From: JABMPO01 sp964539785
GTDB lineage: Bacteria > Fidelibacterota > Marinisomatia > Marinisomatales > TCS56
Reading direction: 5' to 3'
Assembly (NCBI GenBank): GCA_964539785.1
Contig: CAZIJQ010000009.1
Span: forward strand, 1 to 57,313
Length of the DNA stretch: 57,313 nucleotides
The notes under the pieces were generated by a model that worked only from the letters and a program-made list of their open reading frames with translations, was not told the DNA's origin and did no database searches. This document shows positions 34,025-42,586 of this stretch, one piece after another (the stretch's first letter is position 1; each line of letters opens with the position of its first letter). A program made the translations under genes and the position numbers.

Positions 34025-34503
34025 TAACTCTCTCTGGTAAGTGGCAAAAATAGCAGTACAATTATAGCAAAAGCCACTGTATATAAACTACTAAACAGCA
34101 CATTTCCCCAAAATACCTGTGGATTGTAATCCAATAATCTCGCCGACGTTATGCTAAATCGAATAAAATAAAGCAAGACAACACTCAGACTCCAGAATGA
34201 ATGGTATAGAATTGGTGGCCATTTGCTGTATTTGTTATAAATGACACCTAATATGTAGGCAAAAACTGTATACAATAATGCACTTAATCCAAAATACGAA
34301 GCGACACCAATAAAGTCTACTAACAAACCCAGCAGAAAACCGGTAATTATTCCTGCTATCCGACCTTCCCAAATAGTCAGGTATAATAGAAATATCAATA
34401 TGAAATCAGGTCTAATTAGTTTGATTGACAGTAAATCTGATAAGAGAATCTGAAGAATGGTAGCTGATAACCCAAAAATAATATAGCGCTTATTGAATTT
34501 CAT
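34024..34503 (-). CDS. mreD: Rod-shape-determining protein MreD
   Basis: 159-residue integral membrane protein with about five hydrophobic segments (for example IIFGLSATILQILLSDLL and FILIFLLYLTIWEGRIAGIITGFLLGLLVDF). The G-x-L-x-G-x-L-x-D pattern is typical of MreD, which links MreC to the membrane elongation complex. Sequence identity in this family is low, so the gene order mreB-mreC-mreD-mrdA-rodA is the main support. It shares 1 nt with mrdA. Confidence 0.93.
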   Translation of the reverse strand: MKFNKRYIIFGLSATILQILLSDLLSIKLIRPDFILIFLLYLTIWEGRIAGIITGFLLGLLVDFIGVASYFGLSALLYTVFAYILGVIYNKYSKWPPILYHSFWSLSVVLLYFIRFSITSARLLDYNPQVFWGNVLFSSLYTVAFAIIVLLFLPLTRES

Positions 34504-34504
34504 G

Positions 34505-35287
34505 TTACTCCAGAATCACAAAAACATATTGTAGGATGCCAATATTATAATGCAGTTTAATTTTCAATCGTTTCTGAAAACTACCCCGCTCATCAAAAAT
34601 TGCGCTCACCCTGCCAACTGGCAAGCTGGCAGGAAATATGTCACTATATGAGGAAGTATAAACTAGATCACCAACATTTATTTTAGCGCTTTTAGGAACT
34701 TCACGAATCTCACAAACGTTGTTCCCAAGCCAGCTTAATATTCCGATCGCACCGTCGGGAACGATACGCACACTTAATCGAAAGTCCGGATCACTGATAA
34801 GCTGAATGATCGATGTTGTCTCCCCAACATGCATAGTTTTACCAACTACTCCATCGGCAATGACAACAGGATCGTTAACAACTACGCCATCGTTGGTTCC
34901 AACATCAATAATGAATGATGAAAGGGTCGTTGTAATTCCTTTGCCATGTACAGCAGCCGGTAAAAGATTCAAATGCGATTCCCGTTTAAAATCTAGAAGA
35001 GATCTCAATTGTAAATTATCATTTTCCAGATTCCGCATGGATTCCAACAATAGCTTCAACTGCAAATTTTTATTACGTAAATCGCTGTTCTCTATATCAA
35101 GTGATCGTTTGGAAGTCATCCAGACAGATGGAATCTTGGTAAAAGCGAAATAGCGGCTGAATCGAATCCGCAATTCTGCAATTTCGGTATTGTCTCCAGA
35201 GAATAGAATTAATAAGGATAGAAATAATGCAAAAATAAATATTACATGGTCTTTTTGGCGCAGGAAAGCAAAATAGATCGATCGCAT
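34505..35287 (-). CDS. mreC: Rod-shape-determining protein MreC
   Basis: 260-residue periplasmic scaffold of the elongasome. A transmembrane segment (about 14-28) is followed by a coiled coil (about 60-95, NSDLRNKNLQLKLLLESM). The beta-barrel domain then has GTNDGVVVNDPVV, VGKTMHVGETTSIIQLISDPDFRLSVRI and GDLVYTSSYSDIFPASLPVGRV-type motifs. It lies 6 bp after mreB. Confidence 0.94.
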   Translation of the reverse strand: MRSIYFAFLRQKDHVIFIFALFLSLLILFSGDNTEIAELRIRFSRYFAFTKIPSVWMTSKRSLDIENSDLRNKNLQLKLLLESMRNLENDNLQLRSLLDFKRESHLNLLPAAVHGKGITTTLSSFIIDVGTNDGVVVNDPVVIADGVVGKTMHVGETTSIIQLISDPDFRLSVRIVPDGAIGILSWLGNNVCEIREVPKSAKINVGDLVYTSSYSDIFPASLPVGRVSAIFDERGSFQKRLKIKLHYNIGILQYVFVILE

Positions 35288-35293
35288 TAATTA

Positions 35294-36322
35294 TTACATT
35301 AAAACTGCTGCATATTTTTTAACATCTTCCAAAACATATCCGGTACCGCGAACGACGGAAAGCAATGGATCTTCAGCAACGTTGACGGGAATATTGGTGC
35401 GCTCCCTAATGATCTGATCTATTCCCCTGAGCAGGCTTCCTCCACCGGTCATAATTATTCCGCGATCCAGAATATCCGATGCCAATTCAGGAGGTGTTTG
35501 CTCCAAGGCTCTCTTCACGGCTTCCACAATACTATTAATCGGATCTTTGAGGGCATGGCGGATTTCATCGGATGATACTTCCGCGGTCTTGGGTATACCT
35601 GAAACCAGATCGCGACCTTTTACAAAAATCGGCTCAGATTTCATGCGCATTGCAGACCCTACCGTTTTCTTAATTCGCTCACCGGTGGCGATCCCGATAT
35701 CCAGTTTGTGTTCGTTTCGGAACCATTGTACAATTGCATCATCCATCTCATCACCAGCAATACGGATCGTTTCTTTGGTCACTACCCCGTTAAGTGCAAT
35801 TACTGCAATTTCAGTGGTGCCACCGCCAATATCTACAATAATATTGCCTACCGGCTGGCTTATATCCAGACCTATTCCAATTGCTGCCGCAACCGGCTCT
35901 TCGATCAAATACACTTCGCGGGCGTTAGATCGATCACCACTATCTTTTACAGCACGGCGTTCAACCTCAGTAACACCAGATGGTACGCAAATAACCATTC
36001 TCGGACGTGCCAGACGATTGAGATTCATCTTTCGTATAAACCCTTGCAACATTCCGTCGGTCATATTAAAATCAGCTATTACACCATCTTGAAGCGGTCG
36101 GATGGTCTCGATTTCACGATGGGTCCGACCAACCATGACTTTTGCATCATTGCCAACTGCAATAATTTTACCGTCGTGAACCGAGCGGGCAATGATTGAT
36201 GGCTCATTTACGACAATACCACGACCTTTTAACCAGATTAGCGTATTCGCTGTGCCGAGATCAATTGCCACATCACCGGAAACCCACGAAAATATATTTT
36301 TTGTCTGATTCAGTATGCTCAT
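35294..36322 (-). CDS. mreB: Actin-like cell-shape protein MreB
   Basis: 342-residue bacterial actin that organises lateral wall growth. The nucleotide-binding motifs are clear: DLGTANTLIWLKGRGIVVNEPS near residue 20, GVTEVERRAVKDSG, VDIGGGTTEIAVI near 165 and MTGGGSLLRGID near 290. No Shine-Dalgarno sequence is seen before the ATG. The ~110-bp spacer upstream holds several TCAGATT/AATCTGA repeats and is the likely promoter region of the mreBCD-mrdA-rodA operon. Confidence 0.97.
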   Translation of the reverse strand: MSILNQTKNIFSWVSGDVAIDLGTANTLIWLKGRGIVVNEPSIIARSVHDGKIIAVGNDAKVMVGRTHREIETIRPLQDGVIADFNMTDGMLQGFIRKMNLNRLARPRMVICVPSGVTEVERRAVKDSGDRSNAREVYLIEEPVAAAIGIGLDISQPVGNIIVDIGGGTTEIAVIALNGVVTKETIRIAGDEMDDAIVQWFRNEHKLDIGIATGERIKKTVGSAMRMKSEPIFVKGRDLVSGIPKTAEVSSDEIRHALKDPINSIVEAVKRALEQTPPELASDILDRGIIMTGGGSLLRGIDQIIRERTNIPVNVAEDPLLSVVRGTGYVLEDVKKYAAVLM

Positions 36323-36341
36323 TATTTAGCTAATTGTTTCT

Positions 36342-36421
36342 AAAATCTCAGATTTTCGAAGTGGAAATTACATTTTTATATATTCAATATCATCAGATTA
36401 ATAAGCTAAATTGAATCTGAT
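36342..36421. promoter_or_regulatory. Repeated TCAGATT/AATCTGA sites upstream of mreB
   Basis: The spacer before mreB contains a small palindrome AAAATCT-C-AGATTTT (36342-36356). It also has an inverted repeat ATCAGATT (36392-36399) with AATCTGAT (36414-36421). The heptamer TCAGATT or its complement occurs three times in 80 bp. This could be an operator for the rod-shape operon; alternatively the outer pair is a weak hairpin after the RNase H gene. The AT-rich context makes chance occurrence possible. Confidence 0.3.
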
Positions 36422-36431
36422 AAATGGAGTT

Positions 36432-36965
36432 TTACTGACTACTCATTCCTATTTTACTGAGCCTGTCAGCTTCCTGATTTTTATCACGAACGATATGGGT
36501 AACCGAATAATGCGCCATTTTAGCTAATAATTGACAGCTGATTTTATACAAAGGTATCATTCGCTCATTTTTAACTTTATAACGACCATTTATCTGACGT
36601 ACAACCAATTCGCTGTCCATATAAATATTGGCGCTTTTCACACCATTTTCAATCAATAATTCCAAACCTTTTATCAATGATCGATATTCAGCCTGATTAT
36701 TTGTCGCCTCACCAATAAAATCAGCAAATTCAAAAATCTTCTCATCTTTCTGGAAAGCTACACCACCTATGCCGGCAATTTTATTGTTAAGATCTGCTGC
36801 GCCATCAACGAATAAGCGAACATCATTAGAAGATTCTTTAGAAACATTTATTTTAAGATCGGTTATTATTTTTCGATCGGACTCTGACAAGTCTTTTAGA
36901 AGCAGGTTTATTTTTTCTGATTGCAATAATCTTCCGATTGCTTGGATTTCTTTAATATTTAGCAT
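36432..36965 (-). CDS. RNase H-like protein
   Basis: 177 residues. The C-terminal ~125 form a ribonuclease H fold with acidic active-site residues in FVDGAAD (Asp), TNNQAEYRSL (Glu), IYMDSELVVRQI (Asp) and a final NQEADRLS (Asp), all in place. This type (RnhA-like, 'reverse transcriptase-like' in older annotations) degrades RNA in RNA-DNA hybrids. An extra ~50-residue N-terminal helical region is not the usual hybrid-binding domain. It sits 25 bp after the dehydrogenase-like gene. Confidence 0.88.
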   Translation of the reverse strand: MLNIKEIQAIGRLLQSEKINLLLKDLSESDRKIITDLKINVSKESSNDVRLFVDGAADLNNKIAGIGGVAFQKDEKIFEFADFIGEATNNQAEYRSLIKGLELLIENGVKSANIYMDSELVVRQINGRYKVKNERMIPLYKISCQLLAKMAHYSVTHIVRDKNQEADRLSKIGMSSQ

Positions 36966-36990
36966 TTTTTTAACTGTGAAATATTTGTAA

Positions 36991-38031
36991 TTATTTTTTT
37001 TCAGGTATCAATTCAGAGATCTTATTGCAGATAAAATCTCCAATTTCGCTGGTCCCCATACTTCCGCCCATGTCGCGTGTGGACCAGCCCGCTTCCAGAG
37101 ATAAGCTAACCGCCTGGTTTAGTGCCCTACTCAAGCCCGGACGGTTTAAACGAAATAATATTTCGCTCAAAGAACGGATTGCTCCAATCGGGTTTGCGGC
37201 ATCTTTTCCGGCATATCGCTCAGAATGAGGATGCATTATACTATAGAGAAATGGACCCTTAGGATTTATAAAGGATTCATAAGATAGTCCAAGTCCACCT
37301 TCCAGCGCTGAACCGATACCAGAGAATAGTTCACCATAAGGGGAAATTGTAAGAATTAAATCCAGATCAGTGGGATTATGGAGCAATCTGAAAACAAAAC
37401 GTTCGGCTGAGATAATACCGATTTTCACATCACTTTGATTCTTAATATTTTCAACCCAGGGATTGGCCTGAAATATTTGTTCTTCCGGTAAAACTAAAGT
37501 AATCTTCTTATTGCTGCCGGTATGAATTAAATCAACGGCATACTTTATTAATAATTCTATCCGGGATTGTTGAGTGACATCCAATTTAAAAATAAAGCGT
37601 TCATCCGCCCCGGCTGATTTTGTAATAAGATGTGAATCCTCTCCGTAATTCTGGCAGTCCTGCATGATAGTTACATTAACAGAATTATTATTTAATAAGG
37701 TAATATTGGGATTGAAAGAAGTGATCTTTCGATAGAAGAATTGAATACCCAAACCATTTGATAATTTTCTAATTATGCTTTTTTTAAGCCTATGGCCGTC
37801 ATGGGTATTTTCAGCCAGTGGTCCGACCCAGACTGCTGCGGCTTGTTTACATTCTTTAATGGCGATTTCCGGTACAAAAAGTCCGGTTTCATAATGATGC
37901 TTGTACCCCAGATCCAATCTTTGAATATTAAAAATTAAATTTGTATAATTTTCCAGAGCCTTACATATTTTATGAAGCTCGTCAGCTATCTCGTTACCAA
38001 CACCATCACCGGGGATGAAAACAATCTTCAC
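36991..38031 (-). CDS. Divergent isocitrate/isopropylmalate dehydrogenase-like protein
   Basis: 346 residues with the overall fold of the decarboxylating dehydrogenase family: an N-terminal IVFIPGDGVGNEI, and a C-terminal HPHSERYAGKDAANPIGAI resembling the HGSAPDIAGKGIANP nucleotide-binding segment. The substrate-binding LRKxL..FANLRP block reads LKKSIIRKLSNGLGIQF. The R-E-N-T-E-G-type block reads QDCQNYGE, and the catalytic-lysine region (KAN in active enzymes) reads PEEQ. It is therefore probably not a working LeuB or Icd. It is coupled by a 4-nt overlap to the GWxTD gene. Confidence 0.75.
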   Translation of the reverse strand: MKIVFIPGDGVGNEIADELHKICKALENYTNLIFNIQRLDLGYKHHYETGLFVPEIAIKECKQAAAVWVGPLAENTHDGHRLKKSIIRKLSNGLGIQFFYRKITSFNPNITLLNNNSVNVTIMQDCQNYGEDSHLITKSAGADERFIFKLDVTQQSRIELLIKYAVDLIHTGSNKKITLVLPEEQIFQANPWVENIKNQSDVKIGIISAERFVFRLLHNPTDLDLILTISPYGELFSGIGSALEGGLGLSYESFINPKGPFLYSIMHPHSERYAGKDAANPIGAIRSLSEILFRLNRPGLSRALNQAVSLSLEAGWSTRDMGGSMGTSEIGDFICNKISELIPEKK

Positions 38032-39281
38032 CAGCTACCCTGCCCCAAGTATGGAGTAGAAAGTCTGAAATCACCAAAACCCGTTGAATCAATAAAAATA
38101 AAAGTACGATTAATATTAGGATAATACCATTTTTGACCAGAATATCTGGTCGATGAAGTATACAATCGCTCAATTTCACCCGGGGGTCCAAAGATTATAA
38201 AAATCATTCCCATATCCGACCGCCAGCCGGGCATAAATGTTGAAAACTGGGCATTGGCGTATCTAACACGCTTGTAATACTCATCCATTAATTCATTTTT
38301 TATCGTATTAGGTGTTGGATCTCTACTTTCCCAGAATTCGCGGAGCAATTTTTCTAATTGATTTTTTGGAGCCTTTTTAAAGTTATGTCTTTCATCATTG
38401 GTAGCAAGATACTGGAGCTGATCAATAGCTTCTTCAAGATTCCTGATGCTGACTGGTAAGCCCGGATTTACAATTCTGACTGTATAAGATTCATTTAACC
38501 CAATTGAATTCTGTTGAATCTTAACGGTAAACTTTAAATTAAATGATGATAAGATTTCTTCAGGAATTGCGATTGTTTCCTTAATCTGTCCGGTCGATGT
38601 GACAAGATTCTGTGACTGGCTCCATTTTATGCTGTCGCTAACATCCGTTGCGATGACGGATAATTCATACCTACCGGTGTCAATCTTTGCACATACATAT
38701 AAATGATAATCATTATCTTCCATCATTATCTTGCCATCAAAAACAAGCATCATATCCTCACCAACACCCCACTCACCGGTCCGCTTTTTCAGAATATTCA
38801 ATGGAAACAGAATTGCGTCATCGGCATATTCCGTAAGCGAAATTTCCAGCTCTTGATCTCCAGATGATCTGGTTTCTTTATCAAATAATTCACCATATAA
38901 GAGCAATTCTTGGCTGGGTACATAGATTTTAGTATGTAAAGTGGTAAATAATTTATTAGAAATGGAAGCGCGATAATCAGATACATTGACGCTCCCGGTC
39001 CAGATATGACGGGTTATCTGTTGATCATCATCGTCCCGCAGCGATATTATCGCCTCAAAACTAGCATTGAAAAAAGTATCAACTTTTATAAACTGCAACG
39101 ATGAATTCGGAATATCAAAATATACTATGAGTCCAATTGAATCGGCTGATATTTTCTCTACCGGGATAGCATGTAGCTTAAAATGATCGACATTCTGCTT
39201 ATCCTTCGACCTATCAAGATCGCGTGCGCAGATTATCGTTATCAAAAGTACAATTAGCGCAACAAGTTTAGTTATCTTCAT
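38028..39281 (-). CDS. GWxTD domain-containing protein
   Basis: 417 residues from an ATG that overlaps the stop of the upstream propeller gene as ATGA, preceded by AAAGGGA. The signal peptide occupies about 1-20. A beta-rich middle region is followed by a helical part. The C-terminal GWxTD domain appears near residue 350 with FMPGWRSDMGMIFIIFGPPGEI (the usual GWRTD is GWRSD) and ends WYYPNINRTFIFIDSTGFGDFRL. The domain is abundant in FCB bacteria and has no known biochemical role. Its neighbours are a secreted propeller and a degenerate dehydrogenase-like protein. Confidence 0.82.
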   Translation of the reverse strand: MKITKLVALIVLLITIICARDLDRSKDKQNVDHFKLHAIPVEKISADSIGLIVYFDIPNSSLQFIKVDTFFNASFEAIISLRDDDDQQITRHIWTGSVNVSDYRASISNKLFTTLHTKIYVPSQELLLYGELFDKETRSSGDQELEISLTEYADDAILFPLNILKKRTGEWGVGEDMMLVFDGKIMMEDNDYHLYVCAKIDTGRYELSVIATDVSDSIKWSQSQNLVTSTGQIKETIAIPEEILSSFNLKFTVKIQQNSIGLNESYTVRIVNPGLPVSIRNLEEAIDQLQYLATNDERHNFKKAPKNQLEKLLREFWESRDPTPNTIKNELMDEYYKRVRYANAQFSTFMPGWRSDMGMIFIIFGPPGEIERLYTSSTRYSGQKWYYPNINRTFIFIDSTGFGDFRLSTPYLGQGSW

Positions 39282-40915
39282 AAATCCCTTTGCCAGTTGA
39301 ATTTTATCAAACCTGAACTGGATCCAAGCCATAAGTAATCACCAGTAATATACAAATCATTCAAGGTTCCAATAAAATTATAATTGTATTGTCTTATTGA
39401 AGAGCCATCGCTGGCTATTCTGAACAAAATATTGTTGGCAATTAGCCATAGATAATCGTCACTTACTACCATTTTCCTGATGATCGCGTTATTATACAAA
39501 CCTGATTGGATCAATGAAAACGTTGTAGAAATCGGATTATAGACGATTATACCATTTTGCGATCCGATATAAATATTTCCTTTAAAACTGGTGAGTGCAG
39601 TGAAATATTTCATTACTGAATAATTAACAATTTTGTCACCTATTAGTTTCTCTAGATCATATACAATATTTTCCTCAAAATCGAATATTTTCACCTCATA
39701 ATCAGTCCCGATCCATATTTCATTATTATGTTGGAATACGAAATACACAAAACGTTCATTATAATAAGATTCCAACCCAGTAAATATTGATCTTTTGGTG
39801 GATTTTGAAATGCGGCTAAGCCCCCGGGTAGAACCCACCCAAACCGAAGACGAATCTTGAGTCATGGCCAATATTTTTCCAGTTGTAATTCCATGAAGCT
39901 CATTGATCGTATTCCAATCATCTTTTTTATTATTATATATAAGAATCTGGCCCTCGCCACCAATCCATATCTCATCCTCGACAACCAGACCGGAATAGGA
40001 TGACTGCAACTGCATTCCTGAAAATTCATTAAAATAATATCTTTCAAATACAGACCTACCGGGATCAAAATGAGAAATCCCGCTTTCCTGATCTGTTGCT
40101 ATTTGGCCTCCTAACCAAAATCCGCTCCCTGGCAGTATGAATTGTATATCAGTTGTATTCAAACCGTATTCGATCGCTTCAAAGGAATTCATCCCTGGCA
40201 GGCTGTGTAAAATAATTCCTGTCGATGATCCGATCCATGAGTTGCTGTGTTTTCCACGATAATAGGTAGTAATTCCAACTGTTTGTCCATACGGACCAAT
40301 TAAACCATTCCCAAATATATTCCATTTACCGGCAATTGAATAATCACCAAGTAATTGGGAAAAATCATTATAAGGGAAAAATTGATTACTACTCCAGTAG
40401 ATTTTATCCTGGTCCGGAGTTATAAACTGACCGAGAAACATACCTGATGCATGGTCGCATTTTATATTCATAGTCAAGGTGCGAGCCCAAATAAATTCTT
40501 CACTACTGCCGATTTGGATAAGTTCTGATCCGCTATTCAGACCGTAATCAGATAATTCGATACTGTACCAATCACCTAAAGCCGTATAACTGTAATTTAG
40601 TTTATCTTTGGTCGCTGCCCATAAAATTCCGGTATAATGGTCAAAATAAACGGCGGTTATTCTGTTTTCCGGTAGTCCCTGGGCAGTTGTAATTGCCTCT
40701 TCAAAAAATTGTCCATAGTAATTATAACGCAAGATTCCACCAGATTCAGTACCAAAATAAACATATTCGTTTCCTTCACTGATCGAGTTAATTGCGTTGG
40801 GATCACTATATAATACCCAATCAAACGAATCAAATTTGGGATCAGGCTGGGCTATCAAAAACCCAAAAAATATTAGAATTACTGGAAATATTCGGTTAAT
40901 CGGGATTACTCTCAA
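39278..40915 (-). CDS. Secreted beta-propeller protein
   Basis: 545 residues with a signal peptide (about 1-23). The body is made of repeated propeller blades of the ligand-binding two-component-regulator type. Examples are YFGTESGGILRYNYYGQFFEEAITTAQGLPENRITAVYFD near residue 53, SSVWVGSTRGLSRIS and FKGNIYIGSQNGIIVYNP, here cited as parts. No membrane anchor or T9SS sorting domain is visible at its C terminus. PorZ of T9SS organisms has a similar propeller arrangement, but without its other domains that identification is not supported. It overlaps the GWxTD gene by 4 nt. Confidence 0.72.
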   Translation of the reverse strand: MRVIPINRIFPVILIFFGFLIAQPDPKFDSFDWVLYSDPNAINSISEGNEYVYFGTESGGILRYNYYGQFFEEAITTAQGLPENRITAVYFDHYTGILWAATKDKLNYSYTALGDWYSIELSDYGLNSGSELIQIGSSEEFIWARTLTMNIKCDHASGMFLGQFITPDQDKIYWSSNQFFPYNDFSQLLGDYSIAGKWNIFGNGLIGPYGQTVGITTYYRGKHSNSWIGSSTGIILHSLPGMNSFEAIEYGLNTTDIQFILPGSGFWLGGQIATDQESGISHFDPGRSVFERYYFNEFSGMQLQSSYSGLVVEDEIWIGGEGQILIYNNKKDDWNTINELHGITTGKILAMTQDSSSVWVGSTRGLSRISKSTKRSIFTGLESYYNERFVYFVFQHNNEIWIGTDYEVKIFDFEENIVYDLEKLIGDKIVNYSVMKYFTALTSFKGNIYIGSQNGIIVYNPISTTFSLIQSGLYNNAIIRKMVVSDDYLWLIANNILFRIASDGSSIRQYNYNFIGTLNDLYITGDYLWLGSSSGLIKFNWQRDL

Positions 40916-40999
40916 TTGCTAGTTTAAGTTGCTAAATTACTAAACAACTCGATTGATAAAAGTTTCCAATTATTGATAGTGCAAATATTTATACTAGCT

Positions 41000-41971
41000 C
41001 TATTGGTTAATCAACTGTACCAACATTTCAGTTGTAATCGGAACCGCTCCCACCTCGGCAACTACTCTCCCAGCAGCCAGATTTGCTATTTGAGCGGATT
41101 CAATCGGACTCGCACCAGTTAAATCAGACAGGGTGAATACGGCAATTACCGTGTCCCCTGCCCCTGATACATCGTGGACCTGGCGTGCACGGGTCGGAAT
41201 CGTATGGTATTCATCCTTAAAAAATATTGAAACCCCTTCACCACCTCGGGTTATCATTAATATTTCCGATTCGATTTCATTAAACAATTTTTCTCCACCG
41301 ATTTCAAGACTTGTGTCGGAAAATCTACTTCCAATAGCATTACTAAATTCATTCTTATTTGGTTTGAATAATCTGACTTTCCTATAATTGAAAAAATTAG
41401 CTCTTTTAGGATCCACGTAAACAGGCAAGGAGATTTTGGCAGCCGCAACTAAAATCATATTAATAAGCTCTGTAGTAAGTAATCCTTTGTTATAATCAGC
41501 AATAATAATCCCGTCGATCAGTGGCAGCACTGCTGATACCTTGTTATTAACCTGCTCCAGTAAAGAAATTCCAATTGGTTCGGTATCTTCTCGATCCGTT
41601 CTTAATATTTGTTGACTTTGAGCGATTATTCTGGTTTTGACCGTTGTTGGTCGATCGGTACTGGCAACTAAACAATCAGTATTAATGCCTTCACAGGTAA
41701 GAGTTGATTTCAGAATTCGCCCCTGCTCATCGTCTCCAACCAACCCGGCGATCCAGGTTTTACAATTCAGCTTGGCCAGATTCAAAGCAACATTACCTGC
41801 TCCACCCGGCATATTATTGATCGAATTTATCCTCACAATCGGCACTGGAGCTTCCGGGGAAATCCGATCTGTAGATCCCCAAAAGTACTGGTCCAACATT
41901 AAATCACCGATCACTAATACGGATTTACTTTGAAAATCATTAAGAATTGCCTGCAATCTGGTTTTATCCAT
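41000..41971 (-). CDS. rfaE1: PfkB-family kinase, RfaE1 (heptose-phosphate kinase) type
   Basis: 323 residues. The ribokinase-fold signature appears as NMPGGAGNVALNLAKLN near residue 50. The C-terminal motif is DVSGAGDTVIAVFTLS near 268, with the catalytic Asp and anion hole. It resembles the kinase domain of RfaE/HldE, which phosphorylates D-glycero-D-manno-heptose 7-phosphate on the way to LPS inner core. The adenylyltransferase domain is absent, so a separate partner would be needed. Other PfkB kinases cannot be excluded. It is preceded by the PspC gene, 10 bp away. Confidence 0.82.
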   Translation of the reverse strand: MDKTRLQAILNDFQSKSVLVIGDLMLDQYFWGSTDRISPEAPVPIVRINSINNMPGGAGNVALNLAKLNCKTWIAGLVGDDEQGRILKSTLTCEGINTDCLVASTDRPTTVKTRIIAQSQQILRTDREDTEPIGISLLEQVNNKVSAVLPLIDGIIIADYNKGLLTTELINMILVAAAKISLPVYVDPKRANFFNYRKVRLFKPNKNEFSNAIGSRFSDTSLEIGGEKLFNEIESEILMITRGGEGVSIFFKDEYHTIPTRARQVHDVSGAGDTVIAVFTLSDLTGASPIESAQIANLAAGRVVAEVGAVPITTEMLVQLINQ

Positions 41972-41981
41972 ACCTGATATC

Positions 41982-42584
41982 CTAATCGTGCGGAAGCAAT
42001 ATTGCTAGGAGGATATATACCATCAGACCAAAGCCGGCAGTTACAATGCTTCCGATTGTAAATCCCAACCTAATAACCGTAGGATCAATATTTAGTGTTT
42101 CAGCTATTCCACCGCAAACACCAGCGATCAGTTTATTAGAATCACTGAGGTGAAAATCTCCGGTTTTATTAATCTGAAAAAAACTAAAAGGGGTTTTTTG
42201 TCCCCGCGAAAGGAGATAAATACCGGCTATAATAATTAGCGCAATAAAAAATATCTTGAATCCTGCACCAACAATTGTGCCCGCGACGGCTAAAAAGGAA
42301 TGATTAAACTGAAACAAAGCGATTAGTGCAATGCCAGCTACAATTAGTATCCAGGGCGATCCACTTTTAGATATACGTTTATAAATGGGCGGCTTATCTG
42401 GTTCAGCACCGTCAGGCAAAGCCAGAAATGCCAGAATGTAAGCCACAATTCCCGATCCGCCTATAAAGGCAAGAACAACCCAGACCAAACGTACAATTAC
42501 CGGATCAATTTTAAAATATTCCGCTACACCTCCGCATACACCGGCAATTACTCTTTCATCAGCTGATCGCTGAACTTTTTTCAT
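41982..42584 (-). CDS. Double PspC-domain membrane protein
   Basis: 200 residues with two PspC domains: residues ~3-60 (VQRSADERVIAGVCGGVAEYFKID..IVRLVWV) and ~145-200 (NKLIAGVCGGIAETLNIDPTVIRLGF). They are joined by two hydrophobic helices in the middle. Each domain contributes further membrane helices. PspC proteins are small inner-membrane stress regulators in the phage-shock response. The tandem copy is less common, and no pspA or pspF gene is visible nearby. It follows the deacetylase gene with a 2-bp gap. Confidence 0.85.
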   Translation of the reverse strand: MKKVQRSADERVIAGVCGGVAEYFKIDPVIVRLVWVVLAFIGGSGIVAYILAFLALPDGAEPDKPPIYKRISKSGSPWILIVAGIALIALFQFNHSFLAVAGTIVGAGFKIFFIALIIIAGIYLLSRGQKTPFSFFQINKTGDFHLSDSNKLIAGVCGGIAETLNIDPTVIRLGFTIGSIVTAGFGLMVYILLAILLPHD

Positions 42585-42586
42585 GA

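Noticed and set aside
36392..36421. Rho-independent terminator after the RNase H-like gene
   Set aside because: The 8-bp stem is AT-rich and not followed by a T-run on the minus strand.
39278..40915. PorZ identity for the propeller protein
   Set aside because: There is propeller resemblance only; the sorting domain and other expected PorZ parts are missing.
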